Positions 26,003-34,561 of a stretch of 64,000 bases of DNA are shown piece by piece; positions within the stretch are counted from its first letter, which is position 1; every line of letters starts with the position of its first letter. The translations under genes were made by a program, and so were the position numbers. The notes under the pieces are model-generated. The model ran no database searches and had not been told where the DNA came from. It was given only the letters and a program-made list of their open reading frames with translations. Origin of the DNA: Verrucomicrobia bacterium UBA1183 (GTDB lineage Bacteria; Verrucomicrobiota; Verrucomicrobiia; Opitutales; UBA9783); NCBI GenBank assembly GCA_002309885.1, contig DBYP01000018.1, positions 86,931 through 150,930 on the forward strand. Reading direction: 5' to 3'.

Positions 26003-26926
26003 TTAAAAATTTCGGTCACCTCGCAAGAAATCGGCTATTGACAATGGTTTACCGCCGCTTTTTTGAAGGATTTCGAAATGTAGATTACCGGAAGATGTAG
26101 TCACATAGAGCGATTTTCGTTCGGAATCTACACAAAAATGTCCAATATTTTGCGATGCGTTTTTTGCAGCGATCGCATGAGCTCTATGGACGATATAGCG
26201 CTCATTGTTTTTGAAAAAATAAGATCCGGGCCAAGGTTGAAAAGCACGAATTTGACGCTCCAAGACTTCGGCGGGTTTCGAAAAATCAAGTTCGCCATCT
26301 GCCTTGGTATACTTAGAACAGAATGTTACTTCAATAGGATTTTGCTCTGTTAGCGTATAATTCCGGGCTAGCAAAGCCGGTAAATTTTCTTCCAAAAGTT
26401 CCGCGCTTGCTTTTGCCATTTTTTCGGTTAAAGAGGGGGTTGTTTCAGAGGCATCCAAGGCGATCTTTTTTTGAGCCAACCAAGCACCTGCGTCCATTTT
26501 TTTAACCACGGACATTAACGTAACCCCCGAAAAAGCTTCACCATTCAAAATAGCCGTTTGTATCGGAGAGGCTCCGCGATATTTGGGCAACAACGACGTA
26601 TGAAAATTCCACATACCCAGTGGCGGTAATGTTAGAAAACGTTCGGATAAAATATGCCCAAACGCCATAACAAATATCAAATCGGGCTGTTTAGCGCTCA
26701 ACCATTCATAAGCACTATTATCCATTTTTTCAGCTTGAAAAAACGGTATACCCTGTTGTTCTGCCCAAAGTCCTATGGGGTTCAAGCGTATTTGTTGACC
26801 TCGACCTCGGGCGCGTTCGGGTTGTGTTATGATGCCAACAAAATCAACCTCATCGCGTCTTTTCAAAACTTCCAAACAGGGAATGGAAATTTCTGCAGCC
26901 GAGAAGAACAATACGCGCGGTTTCAT
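26003..26926 (-). CDS. fmt: Methionyl-tRNA formyltransferase
   Basis: A 307-aa enzyme formylating initiator Met-tRNA from 10-formyl-THF. Start PRVLFFSAAEISIPCLEVL, the formyl-donor motif NFHTSLLPKYRGASPIQTAI with catalytic Asn and His, and the C-terminal OB-like domain (RQIRAFQPWPGSYFF) are seen. The ATG overlaps the kdsA stop by 1 nt (TAATG), so kdsA-fmt is an operon. Presence of fmt argues for formylated initiation, which is compatible with leaderless starts. Confidence 0.95.
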   Translation of the reverse strand: MKPRVLFFSAAEISIPCLEVLKRRDEVDFVGIITQPERARGRGQQIRLNPIGLWAEQQGIPFFQAEKMDNSAYEWLSAKQPDLIFVMAFGHILSERFLTLPPLGMWNFHTSLLPKYRGASPIQTAILNGEAFSGVTLMSVVKKMDAGAWLAQKKIALDASETTPSLTEKMAKASAELLEENLPALLARNYTLTEQNPIEVTFCSKYTKADGELDFSKPAEVLERQIRAFQPWPGSYFFKNNERYIVHRAHAIAAKNASQNIGHFCVDSERKSLYVTTSSGNLHFEILQKSGGKPLSIADFLRGDRNF

Positions 26927-27738
26927 TAAAAATTATGCCGTTCTGCGCTCCAAATTGTTAAACACTTTTCAACAAAATCCGGCAGCTCATCCAGCGGAAG
27001 TTGTGTGGCTTTATCGGACCAAGCTTCTGAAGGATTAGGGTGCGTTTCTATATAAAGCCCATGTGCTCCTGCAGCGAGTGCCGCTTTGGCCAGAGGCAAA
27101 GCGAATTGCCGATCGCCACCGGTGGTACCCGCTCCCGAACTTGGTATTTGCAAGCTGTGGGTTACATCCAAAATCGTTGGGCAATCGTTTTGGCTCATAA
27201 TTGGGAATGAACGCATATCGACAACTAAACAGCCATAGCCGAATGTCGTTCCACGATCCGTTTGCCAGATTTCTTTGGCGCCAAAGTAACGCAACTTTTC
27301 TACGACAAACTTCATGTCAAACGGCGAAAGGAACTGCCCCTTTTTAATGTTAATTGGTTTGCCGGTTTTGGCAATAGCTTCCAACAAATCCGTTTGCCGA
27401 CAGAGAAACGCAGGAACTTGTAAGATATCGCAAACGTTCGCGGCGATGGGTGCCTGCTCGGGCAAGTGTACATCCGTTAAAATGGGGAGTCCGTAATGCT
27501 GTTTTATCGTAGAAAAAATTGCAAGACTCTTTTCCAAACCCAAGCCACGACGACTATGTACATCTGTCCGATTCGCTTTGTCGAACGAAGCTTTGAAAAC
27601 AATTGTCACTTTATGAGCATGTTTTTCTTGGATTTTTACCAACGCTTTCGCTACCGTTTCGCATAACGCTTCCGATTCCAAAGAACATGGACCGGCTATG
27701 AGAAGCAGTTTGTTGGGATCAAATATTTTTTCTACCAT
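26926..27738 (-). CDS. kdsA: 2-dehydro-3-deoxyphosphooctonate aldolase (Kdo-8-P synthase)
   Basis: A 270-aa TIM-barrel enzyme condensing PEP with arabinose-5-phosphate, the first committed Kdo step for LPS. Seen: LLLIAGPCSLES, FKASFDKANRTD, SRRGLGLEKSLAIF, LTDVHLPEQ, DILQVPAFLCRQTDLL, IKKGQFLSPFDM, ERGTTFGYG-type block (DRGTTFGYGCLVVDMRS) and FDVTHS-type (LDVTHSLQ). The product feeds KdsC at 15 kb. The gene has its own promoter with a -10 box 7 nt before the ATG. Confidence 0.96.
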   Translation of the reverse strand: MVEKIFDPNKLLLIAGPCSLESEALCETVAKALVKIQEKHAHKVTIVFKASFDKANRTDVHSRRGLGLEKSLAIFSTIKQHYGLPILTDVHLPEQAPIAANVCDILQVPAFLCRQTDLLEAIAKTGKPINIKKGQFLSPFDMKFVVEKLRYFGAKEIWQTDRGTTFGYGCLVVDMRSFPIMSQNDCPTILDVTHSLQIPSSGAGTTGGDRQFALPLAKAALAAGAHGLYIETHPNPSEAWSDKATQLPLDELPDFVEKCLTIWSAERHNF

Positions 27739-27745
27739 GTCCGAC

Positions 27746-27775
27746 AGTATAGAAAATAAACGGCTCTAAAATCAA
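27746..27775 (-). promoter_or_regulatory. kdsA-fmt promoter, predicted leaderless
   Basis: Minus strand TTGATT (27775-27770), 18 bp, TATACT (27751-27746), 7 nt to the ATG at 27738. No Shine-Dalgarno is present. Confidence 0.55.
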
Positions 27776-27843
27776 GCTCATAATCGGAGTATTGAAACCC
27801 AGAAACATTTTCTTTAGCAATTAAAGATTTTTCAACCCTAGCA

Positions 27844-27872
27844 TTGACCTCGTTTGCCAAAGCTTCCATTAT
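27844..27872 (+). promoter_or_regulatory. rlmN promoter
   Basis: TTGACC (27844-27849), 17 bp, CATTAT (27867-27872). Predicted start near 27880. It covers the TTG at 27844 and the ATG at 27871, so the start at 27889 is preferred, giving a leader of about 9 nt. Confidence 0.5.
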
Positions 27873-27888
27873 GTCTGAGATTTTTAAT

Positions 27889-28920
27889 ATGCAAAGCGTG
27901 AGTTTTGAGAAGGTATCCCAATTTTTGAAAGAGCGTCATGAGCCCGATTTTCGCGTTAAACAGTGGCAGCAAGCGTTTTTTAAAGGGAAATGTTTAAAGT
28001 TTGAAGATTTGACTATTTTTTCGGAAAAACTTCGGGCAGACTTAATCGAAAATTTTGGTGAACGCTTACATCCGGTAGAATGTGCGACGGTTGAGAGCGA
28101 TGAACAGGCTTGCAAATATTTGCTCAAAATGGATGATGGTGCGCGTGTGGAATGTGTTTACATGAAATTCCACGAAGGTATAAAGTCGCTCTGTATATCC
28201 ACGCAAGTAGGTTGCCCTTGTGCCTGTGCCTTTTGTGCAACTGGTGGCATCGGTTTTAAGCGCAATCTTACGTTGGATGAGATTTTAGGTCAGGCACTTT
28301 ACGTGGCAAAAACCACGGAAGGCATTGATCGCATTACTGTAATGGGTATGGGCGAAGCGCTGTTAAATCCGAATATTTTTGATGCTTTGCGTTGCTTAAC
28401 GGCACCAAATATGTTTGGTTTGAGCCCGCAGCGTATCAGTATGTCAACTGTTGGCAACATTGAAGGTATTCACGCGATGACGCAAAAATTTCCGCAAGTA
28501 ACTTTGACGTTTTCGCTCCATTTCCCGGAACAATCCTTGCGCGAACAATGGATGCCTACCGCTAAGAAATATGCGTTGAAGGATATTTTTGAAGCTTTGG
28601 ATGAACATGTACGCGTAACCAAGAAAAAGGTTTACTTAGCTTACATGGTAATCGATGGGATCAATAACCGACCTCAAGATATTGCACATTTAAGGCAATG
28701 GATTCAGGAACGTGGCGATTTGGCTTACCTGTACCACATCAATTTGATTCCATTTCATCCTATTCCTAATTTAAATCTCGCGGAGACTCCGAGAGCAACA
28801 GCAATTCAACTGCAAAAGGAATTGGAACGTTACGGTATTGAAGCCACTGTTCGGCAATCTTTTGGTAAATCCATCCAAGGTGCCTGTGGTCAGCTCGCCG
28901 CCGGCTATAAGAAAGCGTAA
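27889..28920 (+). CDS. rlmN: Dual-specificity rRNA/tRNA adenine C2-methyltransferase RlmN
   Basis: A 343-aa radical-SAM enzyme methylating C2 of A2503 in 23S rRNA (and A37 of some tRNAs). The [4Fe-4S] motif is CPCACAFCATG, preceded by CISTQVG. GMGEALLNP has Ala where most homologues have Pro (GMGEPLLN). The SAM-binding and C-terminal blocks SMSTVGNIEGIHA and RQSFGKSIQGACGQLAAGY with the catalytic Cys are present. The start is placed by the promoter; the N-terminal helices SFEKVSQFLKERHEPDFRVKQW match the family. Confidence 0.93.
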   Translation: MQSVSFEKVSQFLKERHEPDFRVKQWQQAFFKGKCLKFEDLTIFSEKLRADLIENFGERLHPVECATVESDEQACKYLLKMDDGARVECVYMKFHEGIKSLCISTQVGCPCACAFCATGGIGFKRNLTLDEILGQALYVAKTTEGIDRITVMGMGEALLNPNIFDALRCLTAPNMFGLSPQRISMSTVGNIEGIHAMTQKFPQVTLTFSLHFPEQSLREQWMPTAKKYALKDIFEALDEHVRVTKKKVYLAYMVIDGINNRPQDIAHLRQWIQERGDLAYLYHINLIPFHPIPNLNLAETPRATAIQLQKELERYGIEATVRQSFGKSIQGACGQLAAGYKKA

Positions 28921-28973
28921 GGTTGTTTTGCAGAAACGGGTGAATACCTATTTTCATATCTCGTCCTGCTTTT

Positions 28974-29181
28974 TAGAGAGTGTCTATGGAAGATAAAAAA
29001 TAAGAGAATAAGTTATAAGGGAGCTTTTTAAAAAAAGATTCCCTTAAACCCTCAAAAACTTTCATGATTTTGCAACAATGTTGCAAAATGACGGGGATGC
29101 GGAGCCTCTGCCTTGCTTTTAAGGGTTTTTACGAAAAATCTCCCAAAATTGCGATATTTTATTTCCCGTAGATATACGCTA
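28974..29181 (+). repeat. MITE-like element copy 8 (forward)
   Basis: 208 bp from TAGAGAGTGTCTATGGAAGA to CCCGTAGATATACGCTA, both ends recognisable. It lies between rlmN and the FKBP gene on the same strand. Confidence 0.83.
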
Positions 29182-29243
29182 AGAATGCTTTGTCTCTTCG
29201 GTTGCACTTCAAAGTTGAACTTACAAATTCTTACAAAATAGAG

Positions 29244-29272
29244 TTGACCATGGAAGAAAAACAGAAGATAAT
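29244..29272 (+). promoter_or_regulatory. FKBP gene promoter, predicted leaderless
   Basis: TTGACC (29244-29249), 17 bp, GATAAT (29267-29272), then 7 nt to the ATG at 29280. Confidence 0.6.
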
Positions 29273-29279
29273 CTCAGAC

Positions 29280-30215
29280 ATGAAGGTTATCAAACACTTA
29301 TCGTGGATCAGTTCAGCGGCGTTAATATCGACACCAATGTTTGCAAAAGTTGCAAAGAGTGAAGCTTCAGTAGCTACCAAAGAAGCTCCAGTTGTTGTAG
29401 AGGAAAAAGCAGCTCCTCAACAACAGCCTGTAGTTGAAGAAAAAAAGGGTGAGAATGTAGCAGCCAAAGAAAATGCAGCTGAGGCCCAAGAAGTAGCTCC
29501 CACGAAAGAGCAGATTGCTTCTTATTTTAAGACGCTGGGTTGGATGACCATAATGCAGAGCGGTGTGAAAAATCTAGGCTGCAATACGGATGAGACGAGT
29601 GCCTTTTTGGAAGGTGTACGTCTTGCTTTGGATGGCAAAGAAGCACCGGTTAAGTTGGGCGAAGTTATGCAGTCTATGCAGGGTTTTTTGCAAAAGCGTG
29701 CGGGAGAATTTGAGAAAAAGCACCAAGAGGAATTAAAGATGACAGCAGAAAAGAACCGTAAAGATGGTGATAAATTCATGGCAGATCTTCTAAGAAAAGA
29801 TGCTTCTATAAAGACAACGGCTTCCGGTTTAAGCTATAAGGTATTGGCTGAAGGCGATAGTAAAAACAAGCCTTCGGACGAAGATTCGGTTGAGATTTAC
29901 TACACCGGAAAACTTATCGATGGTAAGGTTTTTGATGAATCTAAAGCTAAGCCGATTACGTTCCCGTTAAATGGCGTTGTTCCAGGTATCAAGGAAGGTT
30001 TGCAGTTGATTGGTCAAGGCGGCAAAATTACGCTCTACATCCCAGACAATTTGGCCTATGGAGAATATGACATTCCTAGCATACCTGCAGGTTCACGCCT
30101 CGTTTTCGATGTTGAGCTTGTGAAGGTTGTAAAGGCAGAAAAGGCTCCAGCGGTTTTGGCTGAACCGGAAAAAGAAGCTAAGGCACCTGCCGCTGAGGAG
30201 AAAAGCAGCAAGTAA
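29280..30215 (+). CDS. Exported FKBP-type peptidyl-prolyl isomerase (FkpA/Mip-like)
   Basis: A 311-aa protein: signal peptide MKVIKHLSWISSAALISTPMF with likely cleavage at AKVA, an Ala/Glu/Pro-rich linker, a Mip/FkpA-type helical dimerisation region (~75-180, SYFKTLGWMTIMQSGV ... FLQKRAGEFEKKHQEELK), and an FKBP domain (~190-295) with SVEIYYTGKLIDGKVFDES, FPLNGVVPGIKEGLQLI and IPAGSRLVFDVELVKV. These are periplasmic or surface foldases; Mip homologues aid intracellular infection. The tail is Lys/Glu/Ala low complexity. Earlier in-frame ATGs (29190, 29250) lie in or before the promoter. Confidence 0.88.
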   Translation: MKVIKHLSWISSAALISTPMFAKVAKSEASVATKEAPVVVEEKAAPQQQPVVEEKKGENVAAKENAAEAQEVAPTKEQIASYFKTLGWMTIMQSGVKNLGCNTDETSAFLEGVRLALDGKEAPVKLGEVMQSMQGFLQKRAGEFEKKHQEELKMTAEKNRKDGDKFMADLLRKDASIKTTASGLSYKVLAEGDSKNKPSDEDSVEIYYTGKLIDGKVFDESKAKPITFPLNGVVPGIKEGLQLIGQGGKITLYIPDNLAYGEYDIPSIPAGSRLVFDVELVKVVKAEKAPAVLAEPEKEAKAPAAEEKSSK

Positions 30216-30240
30216 ATTTACTTTTAGAACAAAACAAAGG

Positions 30241-30269
30241 ACGTCGGAAATAAATTCCGGCGTTTTTTT
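30241..30269 (+). terminator. Intrinsic terminator of the FKBP gene
   Basis: ACGTCGGAA-ATAAA-TTCCGGCGT, 9-bp stem with one G-U, running into seven T residues. Confidence 0.85.
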
Positions 30270-30320
30270 ATCTGACACAAAGCGAAGAAGTCCCCGGGGT
30301 CCATCCGGAGATATCTATTA
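30268..30320 (+). repeat. 53-bp short repeat, copy A
   Basis: TTATCTGACACAAAGCGAAG at the start and GATATCTATT at the end. It matches 48932-48984 at roughly four of five positions. It abuts a MITE. Confidence 0.6.
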
Positions 30321-30329
30321 AACTTGCCA

Positions 30330-30540
30330 AAGTGCATCTATGCGAACCAACGCAACGACAATTTTGAGAGATCTTTTGTAAAGCTTCCCAAGCCTTCTCA
30401 AAAGCAGGACAGAGGCCCTGTTCCTCAGCATTATTGCAAAATAAAGAAAAGTTTTTGAGGGTTTAAGGGAACTTTTTTCAAAAAGTTCCCTTATAATTTA
30501 GGGTTTCATAATTTTTTATCTTTCGTGGATATGTGCCAGA
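30330..30540 (-). repeat. MITE-like element copy 9 (reverse, ends eroded)
   Basis: Contains AGCAGGACAGAGGCCCTG, a broken GCATTATTGCAAAAT palindrome and the GGGAACTTTTTTC hairpin; the right end TTTCGTGGATATGTGCCAGA is a mutated terminal repeat. Confidence 0.72.
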
Positions 30541-30600
30541 TCAGTACAAAAATTCTGTTGAAAAATATAGCTTCGTATCTCCCAATAACCACGAAACCTT

Positions 30601-30617
30601 TTGGCATAACATCTGCT
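30601..30617 (+). promoter_or_regulatory. Sigma-54 promoter with overlapping 8-bp inverted repeat
   Basis: TTGGCATA-ACAT-CTGCT, with GG and GC 10 nt apart and the GC 15 nt from the ATG at 30632. ACATCTGC (30609-30616) is repeated in inverted form as GCAGATGT (30624-30631) right up to the start codon. Confidence 0.7.
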
Positions 30618-30631
30618 AAGTTTGCAGATGT

Positions 30632-31471
30632 ATGAAAACAAAATTATTAACAAAATGTTTATTGGGAGGTACCCTCATAGCAACATCCATTGCTAATGCT
30701 GGTTTTTTTGAATTCCAAGAGGGTTCCAAACTATCTGCACTTCAAAAAAATATGCTAAAAGTCCTTTTTGTCGATAAGTCCGTTCAAGGAATTAGCAGTA
30801 TGGTATCTACATTTCAAGCGACCGTATTGAAAGATATCGTCGTAGAGTATAAGGATGCACTTTTGGCAGGAGAATCAAAAAAATTAGAAGATATTATTCT
30901 TTCTTATCTTTTTTCGACTTCACGCCAAAAGAAAGATCTGAAAGCCATATTGAAATACAACACAGCATTATCAGAAGATCTTAAAAATGCTGATACCATA
31001 TTCCAAGAGGCTATCATGGGTGATAAGGATGGACTTTTTAATGGTATTATCCGAGAGACGCTTAGGGCCTATAAGAAGTGTATAGATACCGATGATATAG
31101 ACGACAAAGAGCAACTTACGGAAGCCTATAATGTTTTATGGGATACTGTTGTTAGTGCATGGAGTACTGATTTTACCGGTGAATTCTGGGATGATATTGT
31201 AGAACAATATCCAAATGCCAAATTGGGTAGCCTATTGACGAGTTTGCGTGCAGCTGATGGCAAGAATGCCTGCCAAAAGATTGCAAGTCTGCTGGGAAAA
31301 ATTATTGAAGACGAAATCGAAAAAAGTACAGCCTGCTGCTGTGATTGTTGCGGACCTTGTTGTAAGAAAACACTGGAAATTACTGCTCAATCTGCAAAAG
31401 TCATTATCGATATTCTACCTACCGTTGTCAAATTGGTCGTAGCTATCATGACGGCAGCCGGTGTTGCCTAA
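30632..31471 (+). CDS. Secreted protein with Cys-rich cluster, unknown function
   Basis: A 279-aa protein with signal peptide MKTKLLTKCLLGGTLIATSI, cleaved probably at ANA-GFF. The mature region is helical and acidic. A CCCDCCGPCCKK cluster (seven Cys in ten residues) at ~232-243 is followed by an amphipathic or weakly hydrophobic C-terminal helix (IDILPTVVKLVVAIMTAAGV) that could insert in a membrane. The cluster could bind metal or form disulfides on export. No family recognised. Transcription is predicted from a sigma-54 promoter and it has its own strong terminator, so it is monocistronic. Confidence 0.75.
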   Translation: MKTKLLTKCLLGGTLIATSIANAGFFEFQEGSKLSALQKNMLKVLFVDKSVQGISSMVSTFQATVLKDIVVEYKDALLAGESKKLEDIILSYLFSTSRQKKDLKAILKYNTALSEDLKNADTIFQEAIMGDKDGLFNGIIRETLRAYKKCIDTDDIDDKEQLTEAYNVLWDTVVSAWSTDFTGEFWDDIVEQYPNAKLGSLLTSLRAADGKNACQKIASLLGKIIEDEIEKSTACCCDCCGPCCKKTLEITAQSAKVIIDILPTVVKLVVAIMTAAGVA

Positions 31472-31481
31472 ACATAAAACG

Positions 31482-31515
31482 ACTTGGGAGGAGCTATATT
31501 CTCCCAAGTTTTTTT
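31482..31515 (+). terminator. Intrinsic terminator of the Cys-rich gene
   Basis: ACTTGGGAG...CTCCCAAGT, perfect 9-bp stem, followed by seven T. Confidence 0.9.
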
Positions 31516-31544
31516 AAAAAGCGGGATAAAAATCACATTTGTGT

Positions 31545-31768
31545 TAGAATGTGTCTACGGAAGATAAAAAATTATAAGAGAATAACTTATGAAGGAATTT
31601 TTTGAAAAAAGCTTCTCTTAAACCCTCAAAAAACTTTCATAATTTTGCAACATTGTTGCGAAATGACTTGGGTGCAAGGCTTCTGTCCTGCTTTTAAGGA
31701 ATCTTGAGGGATTTTTTGCAAAAAATCCTTCAAAAATGTAATACTTCAACGCCTTTATCCACGCTATA
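31545..31768 (+). repeat. MITE-like element copy 10 (forward)
   Basis: Left end TAGAATGTGTCTACGGAAGA intact. The body has TTTTGCAACATTGTTGCGAAA. The right end CTTTATCCACGCTATA is diverged. Nothing else is seen in 31769-31860. Confidence 0.82.
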
Positions 31769-31860
31769 AACTGGAACTTCAATTCCTGAATTTTAAATTT
31801 ATTTCATCATTTGGCTTGACTTGCGATAGGGGCTTCGACCATAATAGCTTCCATCATAGG

Positions 31861-31935
<75 letters not shown>

Positions 31936-31948
31936 ATACTTTTAATAA

Positions 31949-32024
31949 GGGGAAGTAGCTCAGTGGATAGAGCAGCGGTCTTCTAAACCGAAGGTCGTGG
32001 GTTCGACTCCCATTTTCCCCGCCA
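31949..32024 (+). tRNA. tRNA-Arg(TCT)
   Basis: 76 nt with CCA. Acceptor GGGGAAG/TTTCCCC, anticodon loop CTTCTAA (anticodon TCT), T-arm GTGGG-TTCGACT-CCCAT. 13 nt after the CAU tRNA, so the pair is probably one transcript. Confidence 0.94.
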
Positions 32025-32114
32025 CTTTCTCTGGATTTTAACATAAAGCATCTTCCGAAGACTCTGCGATTCTATTTCTGATGATTTTCCCGAGCTGTGG
32101 CCATTTCTTAACCC

Positions 32115-32277
32115 GATGGGATACGCTATAAAGGAATTTTTTGAAAAGGCTTCCCTTAAACCCTCAAAAAGTTTCCCTATTCTGCAACATGGTTGCAAAA
32201 AATGTAAATGTTTTAAGGGAGTTTGAGGGTTTTTTACAAAAAATCTCTCAAGATTTGTAACCTCCAGAGACAAATTA
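32115..32277 (+). repeat. MITE-like element copy 11 (forward, degraded)
   Basis: Shortened copy: GGAATTTTTTGAAAAGGCTTCC, CTGCAACATGGTTGCAAAAA and GGGAGTTTGAGGGTTTTTTA remain. The GC-rich hairpin and clear ends are gone. It lies between tRNA-Arg and the convergent dprA. Confidence 0.7.
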
Positions 32278-33396
32278 TTATAGCTCAAAAAGACCATCGT
32301 TACGGCGGATGATCCAGCGATTTAATTCCAAGGAAAAAAGAACCGTTTGCATGGTTTGAGGTTCTACCTTACAAAAAGCGCATAGGTCGGAACTGCTTAG
32401 GGTGCCATGCTTTTGCAGGAAACCGTAAACTTGAGCCTCCAACCCCTCTAAACTTGGGCGTGTATCGCGTTGCAATTTTCGTATTTTGGGTTCCAAATCT
32501 AATTTCAGCTCCAACGGCGGTGCGGAATCTAAATCTTCCAATATATCTTCAGTCGAAGTTACCAATGTGGCACCATTTCGAATCAGTTGATGGCATCCAC
32601 GGCTCATATCTGAATCAATACGACCCGGAATGGCAAAAACTTGACGATTCTGTTCCAAAGCAAAGGTAGCGGTCAACATACTACCGCCCTTTAAATCGGA
32701 TTCGACGACCAAGGTGGCTTGACTCATCCCCGACAAAATGCGATTTCGACGCGGGAAGGTGACCCGATCTGCACGTACGTGAAGCGGAAATTCGGAAATA
32801 ATACAACCGTTTTCTTTGATTTGAGCGTATAAATCCGCATTTTCGGGTGGATAAATTCGATCAATACCGCAACCCAAAACCGCAACGGTTGTCCCTTGAA
32901 CTCGCAAAGCACCTCGGTGTGCCGCCGTATCAATGCCGCGCGCAAAACCGCTGATGATGTTCCAACCTCGTTCGGCGAGCTCACTGCTGAATTTTTCCGC
33001 CATTTGTAGCCCATAAATATCCGCATAGCGGCTTCCCACAATAGCGATTGTGTTGGTTGTTGGTGATAATTTTCCTAGAACGTACAGACCTATAGGCGGG
33101 TCGTAAATCGTTCGCAATAATGCTGGGTAATCAGGATGTTCAAACGAAATGAACCGCGCTCCCATTTTTGACAAAGCTTCTTTTTCTTTACTAGCATGGA
33201 ATAACTGTTCGTGCTGAAGTAGATTGGCGCAAGCGGTTTTTGTCAGGCCAGCAGACAATAAATCCTCCTCTTTGCCCTTAAAAATGGCCAACGGATCATT
33301 TCCGAAAAACTCTAATAACTTTTGTAAAGACAGCCACCCAATGCGTGGCAAAGCATTCAAGATTAAATACGCATCCTCTCGAGAATCTACTGTCAT
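32278..33396 (-). CDS. dprA: DNA-processing protein DprA/Smf
   Basis: A 372-aa protein that loads RecA on incoming single-stranded DNA during natural transformation. N-terminal helix-hairpin-helix-like part (PRIGWLSLQKLLEFFG), then the Rossmann core with AIVGSRYADIYGLQMAEKF, IISGFARGIDTAAHRGAL, VAVLGCGIDRIYPPEN, FPRRNRILSGMS and VESDLKGGSMLTA, and a C-terminal winged helix (GFLQKHGTLSSSDLCAFCKV). Start ATG at 33396; a TTG two codons upstream is less likely. It suggests uptake competence or at least DprA-dependent recombination. Confidence 0.95.
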   Translation of the reverse strand: MTVDSREDAYLILNALPRIGWLSLQKLLEFFGNDPLAIFKGKEEDLLSAGLTKTACANLLQHEQLFHASKEKEALSKMGARFISFEHPDYPALLRTIYDPPIGLYVLGKLSPTTNTIAIVGSRYADIYGLQMAEKFSSELAERGWNIISGFARGIDTAAHRGALRVQGTTVAVLGCGIDRIYPPENADLYAQIKENGCIISEFPLHVRADRVTFPRRNRILSGMSQATLVVESDLKGGSMLTATFALEQNRQVFAIPGRIDSDMSRGCHQLIRNGATLVTSTEDILEDLDSAPPLELKLDLEPKIRKLQRDTRPSLEGLEAQVYGFLQKHGTLSSSDLCAFCKVEPQTMQTVLFSLELNRWIIRRNDGLFEL

Positions 33397-33418
33397 GGGC
33401 AAACGCTACCCCCGAGGC

Positions 33419-33448
33419 AAAATAAAAGCGCCTGCAAATCGAGGCGCC
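33419..33448 (-). terminator. Candidate terminator of rplU-rpmA
   Basis: Minus strand GGCGCCT...AGGCGC stem (33447-33428) followed by TTTTATTTTG. It lies between the rpmA stop and dprA start, on the same strand. Confidence 0.55.
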
Positions 33449-33453
33449 AAAGA

Positions 33454-33696
33454 TTAAGCATTGACTGCAACGCGACGATGCTCTTTGTCCCAAGCAACCG
33501 TTCCATCGATCAATGCAAACAGGGTGAAATCACGACCCAATCCGACGTTCTTACCGGGATGATATTTCGTGCCTCTCTGACGCATTAAAATCGTTCCGGC
33601 ACGTACAACTTCTCCGCTGTAACGTTTTACGCCCAAATTTTTACACTTACTATCTCTTCCGTTTTTGGATGAACCTTGCGCGCTATGATGTGACAT
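33454..33696 (-). CDS. rpmA: 50S ribosomal protein L27
   Basis: An 80-aa protein near the peptidyl-transferase centre. The N-terminus [24 protein letters not shown] and [28 protein letters not shown] match the family; no cleavable N-terminal extension. It follows rplU by 11 nt, the universal L21-L27 pair. Confidence 0.97.
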   Translation of the reverse strand: MSHHSAQGSSKNGRDSKCKNLGVKRYSGEVVRAGTILMRQRGTKYHPGKNVGLGRDFTLFALIDGTVAWDKEHRRVAVNA

Positions 33697-33707
33697 GGCA
33701 AAACTCC

Positions 33708-34025
33708 TTACTTAACTTCAATACCTTCAATTTTAATGACCGACAACTCTTGACGATGTCCTTGTTTGCGCTGAAAACCACCGCGACGACGATGCTTCAA
33801 GACCAAAATTTTCTTATCTCTCTTGTTTTCGAGGACTTTGGCATGTACAACCGCATTCACAACGAGAGGATTGCCTAAATGTATGCCTGCGTTATCCTCA
33901 AACATAAGGACTTCCTTAATATCAACCACACTACCGGCTTCTGTACCCCGATAACGGTTAACCTTCAAAATATCTCCTGCCTCGACAGTGAACTGCCTCC
34001 CTTGGGTTTTTATGACCGCTTTCAT
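33708..34025 (-). CDS. rplU: 50S ribosomal protein L21
   Basis: A 105-aa 23S-binding protein: [37 protein letters not shown] and the closing [17 protein letters not shown] are diagnostic. GGAAG lies about 10 nt before the ATG and the leader to the upstream tRNA-Glu is 169 nt, AT-rich, with a weak TTGCTG-N17-TATTAA promoter. Confidence 0.97.
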   Translation of the reverse strand: MKAVIKTQGRQFTVEAGDILKVNRYRGTEAGSVVDIKEVLMFEDNAGIHLGNPLVVNAVVHAKVLENKRDKKILVLKHRRRGGFQRKQGHRQELSVIKIEGIEVK

Positions 34026-34194
34026 ACTTCAAAACTTCCGCGACTGCTATTAATAATGATAACTAATGCTAACAGCAAACAACGATTGTTAAATAATTGC
34101 AAGCATTTTTTATGGCTTTGTGAAAAATTTATTTGAAAATAAAACAAGCTCACACGAAATGAGCCTTGTTTCAAACAAACATCATAAAACATAC

Positions 34195-34270
34195 TGGCGT
34201 CCCGTAGGAGATTCGAACTCCTGTTGTCGGGATGAAAACCCGGTGTCCTAACCGACTAGACGAACAGGAC
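34195..34270 (-). tRNA. tRNA-Glu(TTC)
   Basis: 76 nt with CCA. Acceptor GTCCTGT/ACGGGAC, anticodon arm CCGGG-TTTTCAT-CCCGA (anticodon TTC), T-arm AGGAG-TTCGAAT-CTCCT. With GatCAB present it may also matter that Gln-tRNA is made by amidation of Glu-tRNA(Gln). Confidence 0.95.
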
Positions 34271-34393
34271 GCTGATACAATTCATAAAAGGTAAATGATT
34301 AAATTTATAAATCAAGTATTTTTTTGCTTTATTTATAATTAGGTCGAAAATTAAAGATAAAAGCCTTTTTAAAACGAATACAATTAATGAATT

Positions 34394-34497
34394 GTCATTT
34401 TGCGACTAAGTTGAAAAATGAATGAAAGTTTTGGAGGATCTAAGGGAAACTTTTTTCAAAAAGTTCCCTTAGGATTTATTCCTGTAGATACGTTCTA
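34394..34497 (-). repeat. MITE-like element copy 12 (reverse, half element)
   Basis: Only the right half remains: a decayed GCGACTAAGTTGAAAAAT palindrome, GGGAAACTTTTTTC hairpin and the end CTGTAGATACGTTCTA. The rest of 34271-34393 is AT-rich without features. Confidence 0.72.
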
Positions 34498-34561
34498 AAA
34501 AAGCATAGGTACATTGAGAAAAATTACCATGCTCAAAATTGCAATCTCAGAACTTTTGCAC

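Noticed and set aside
31750..31766. DnaA-box-like TTTATCCACG as origin
   Set aside because: It is the decayed end of a MITE and no other DnaA boxes or dnaA/dnaN genes are near.
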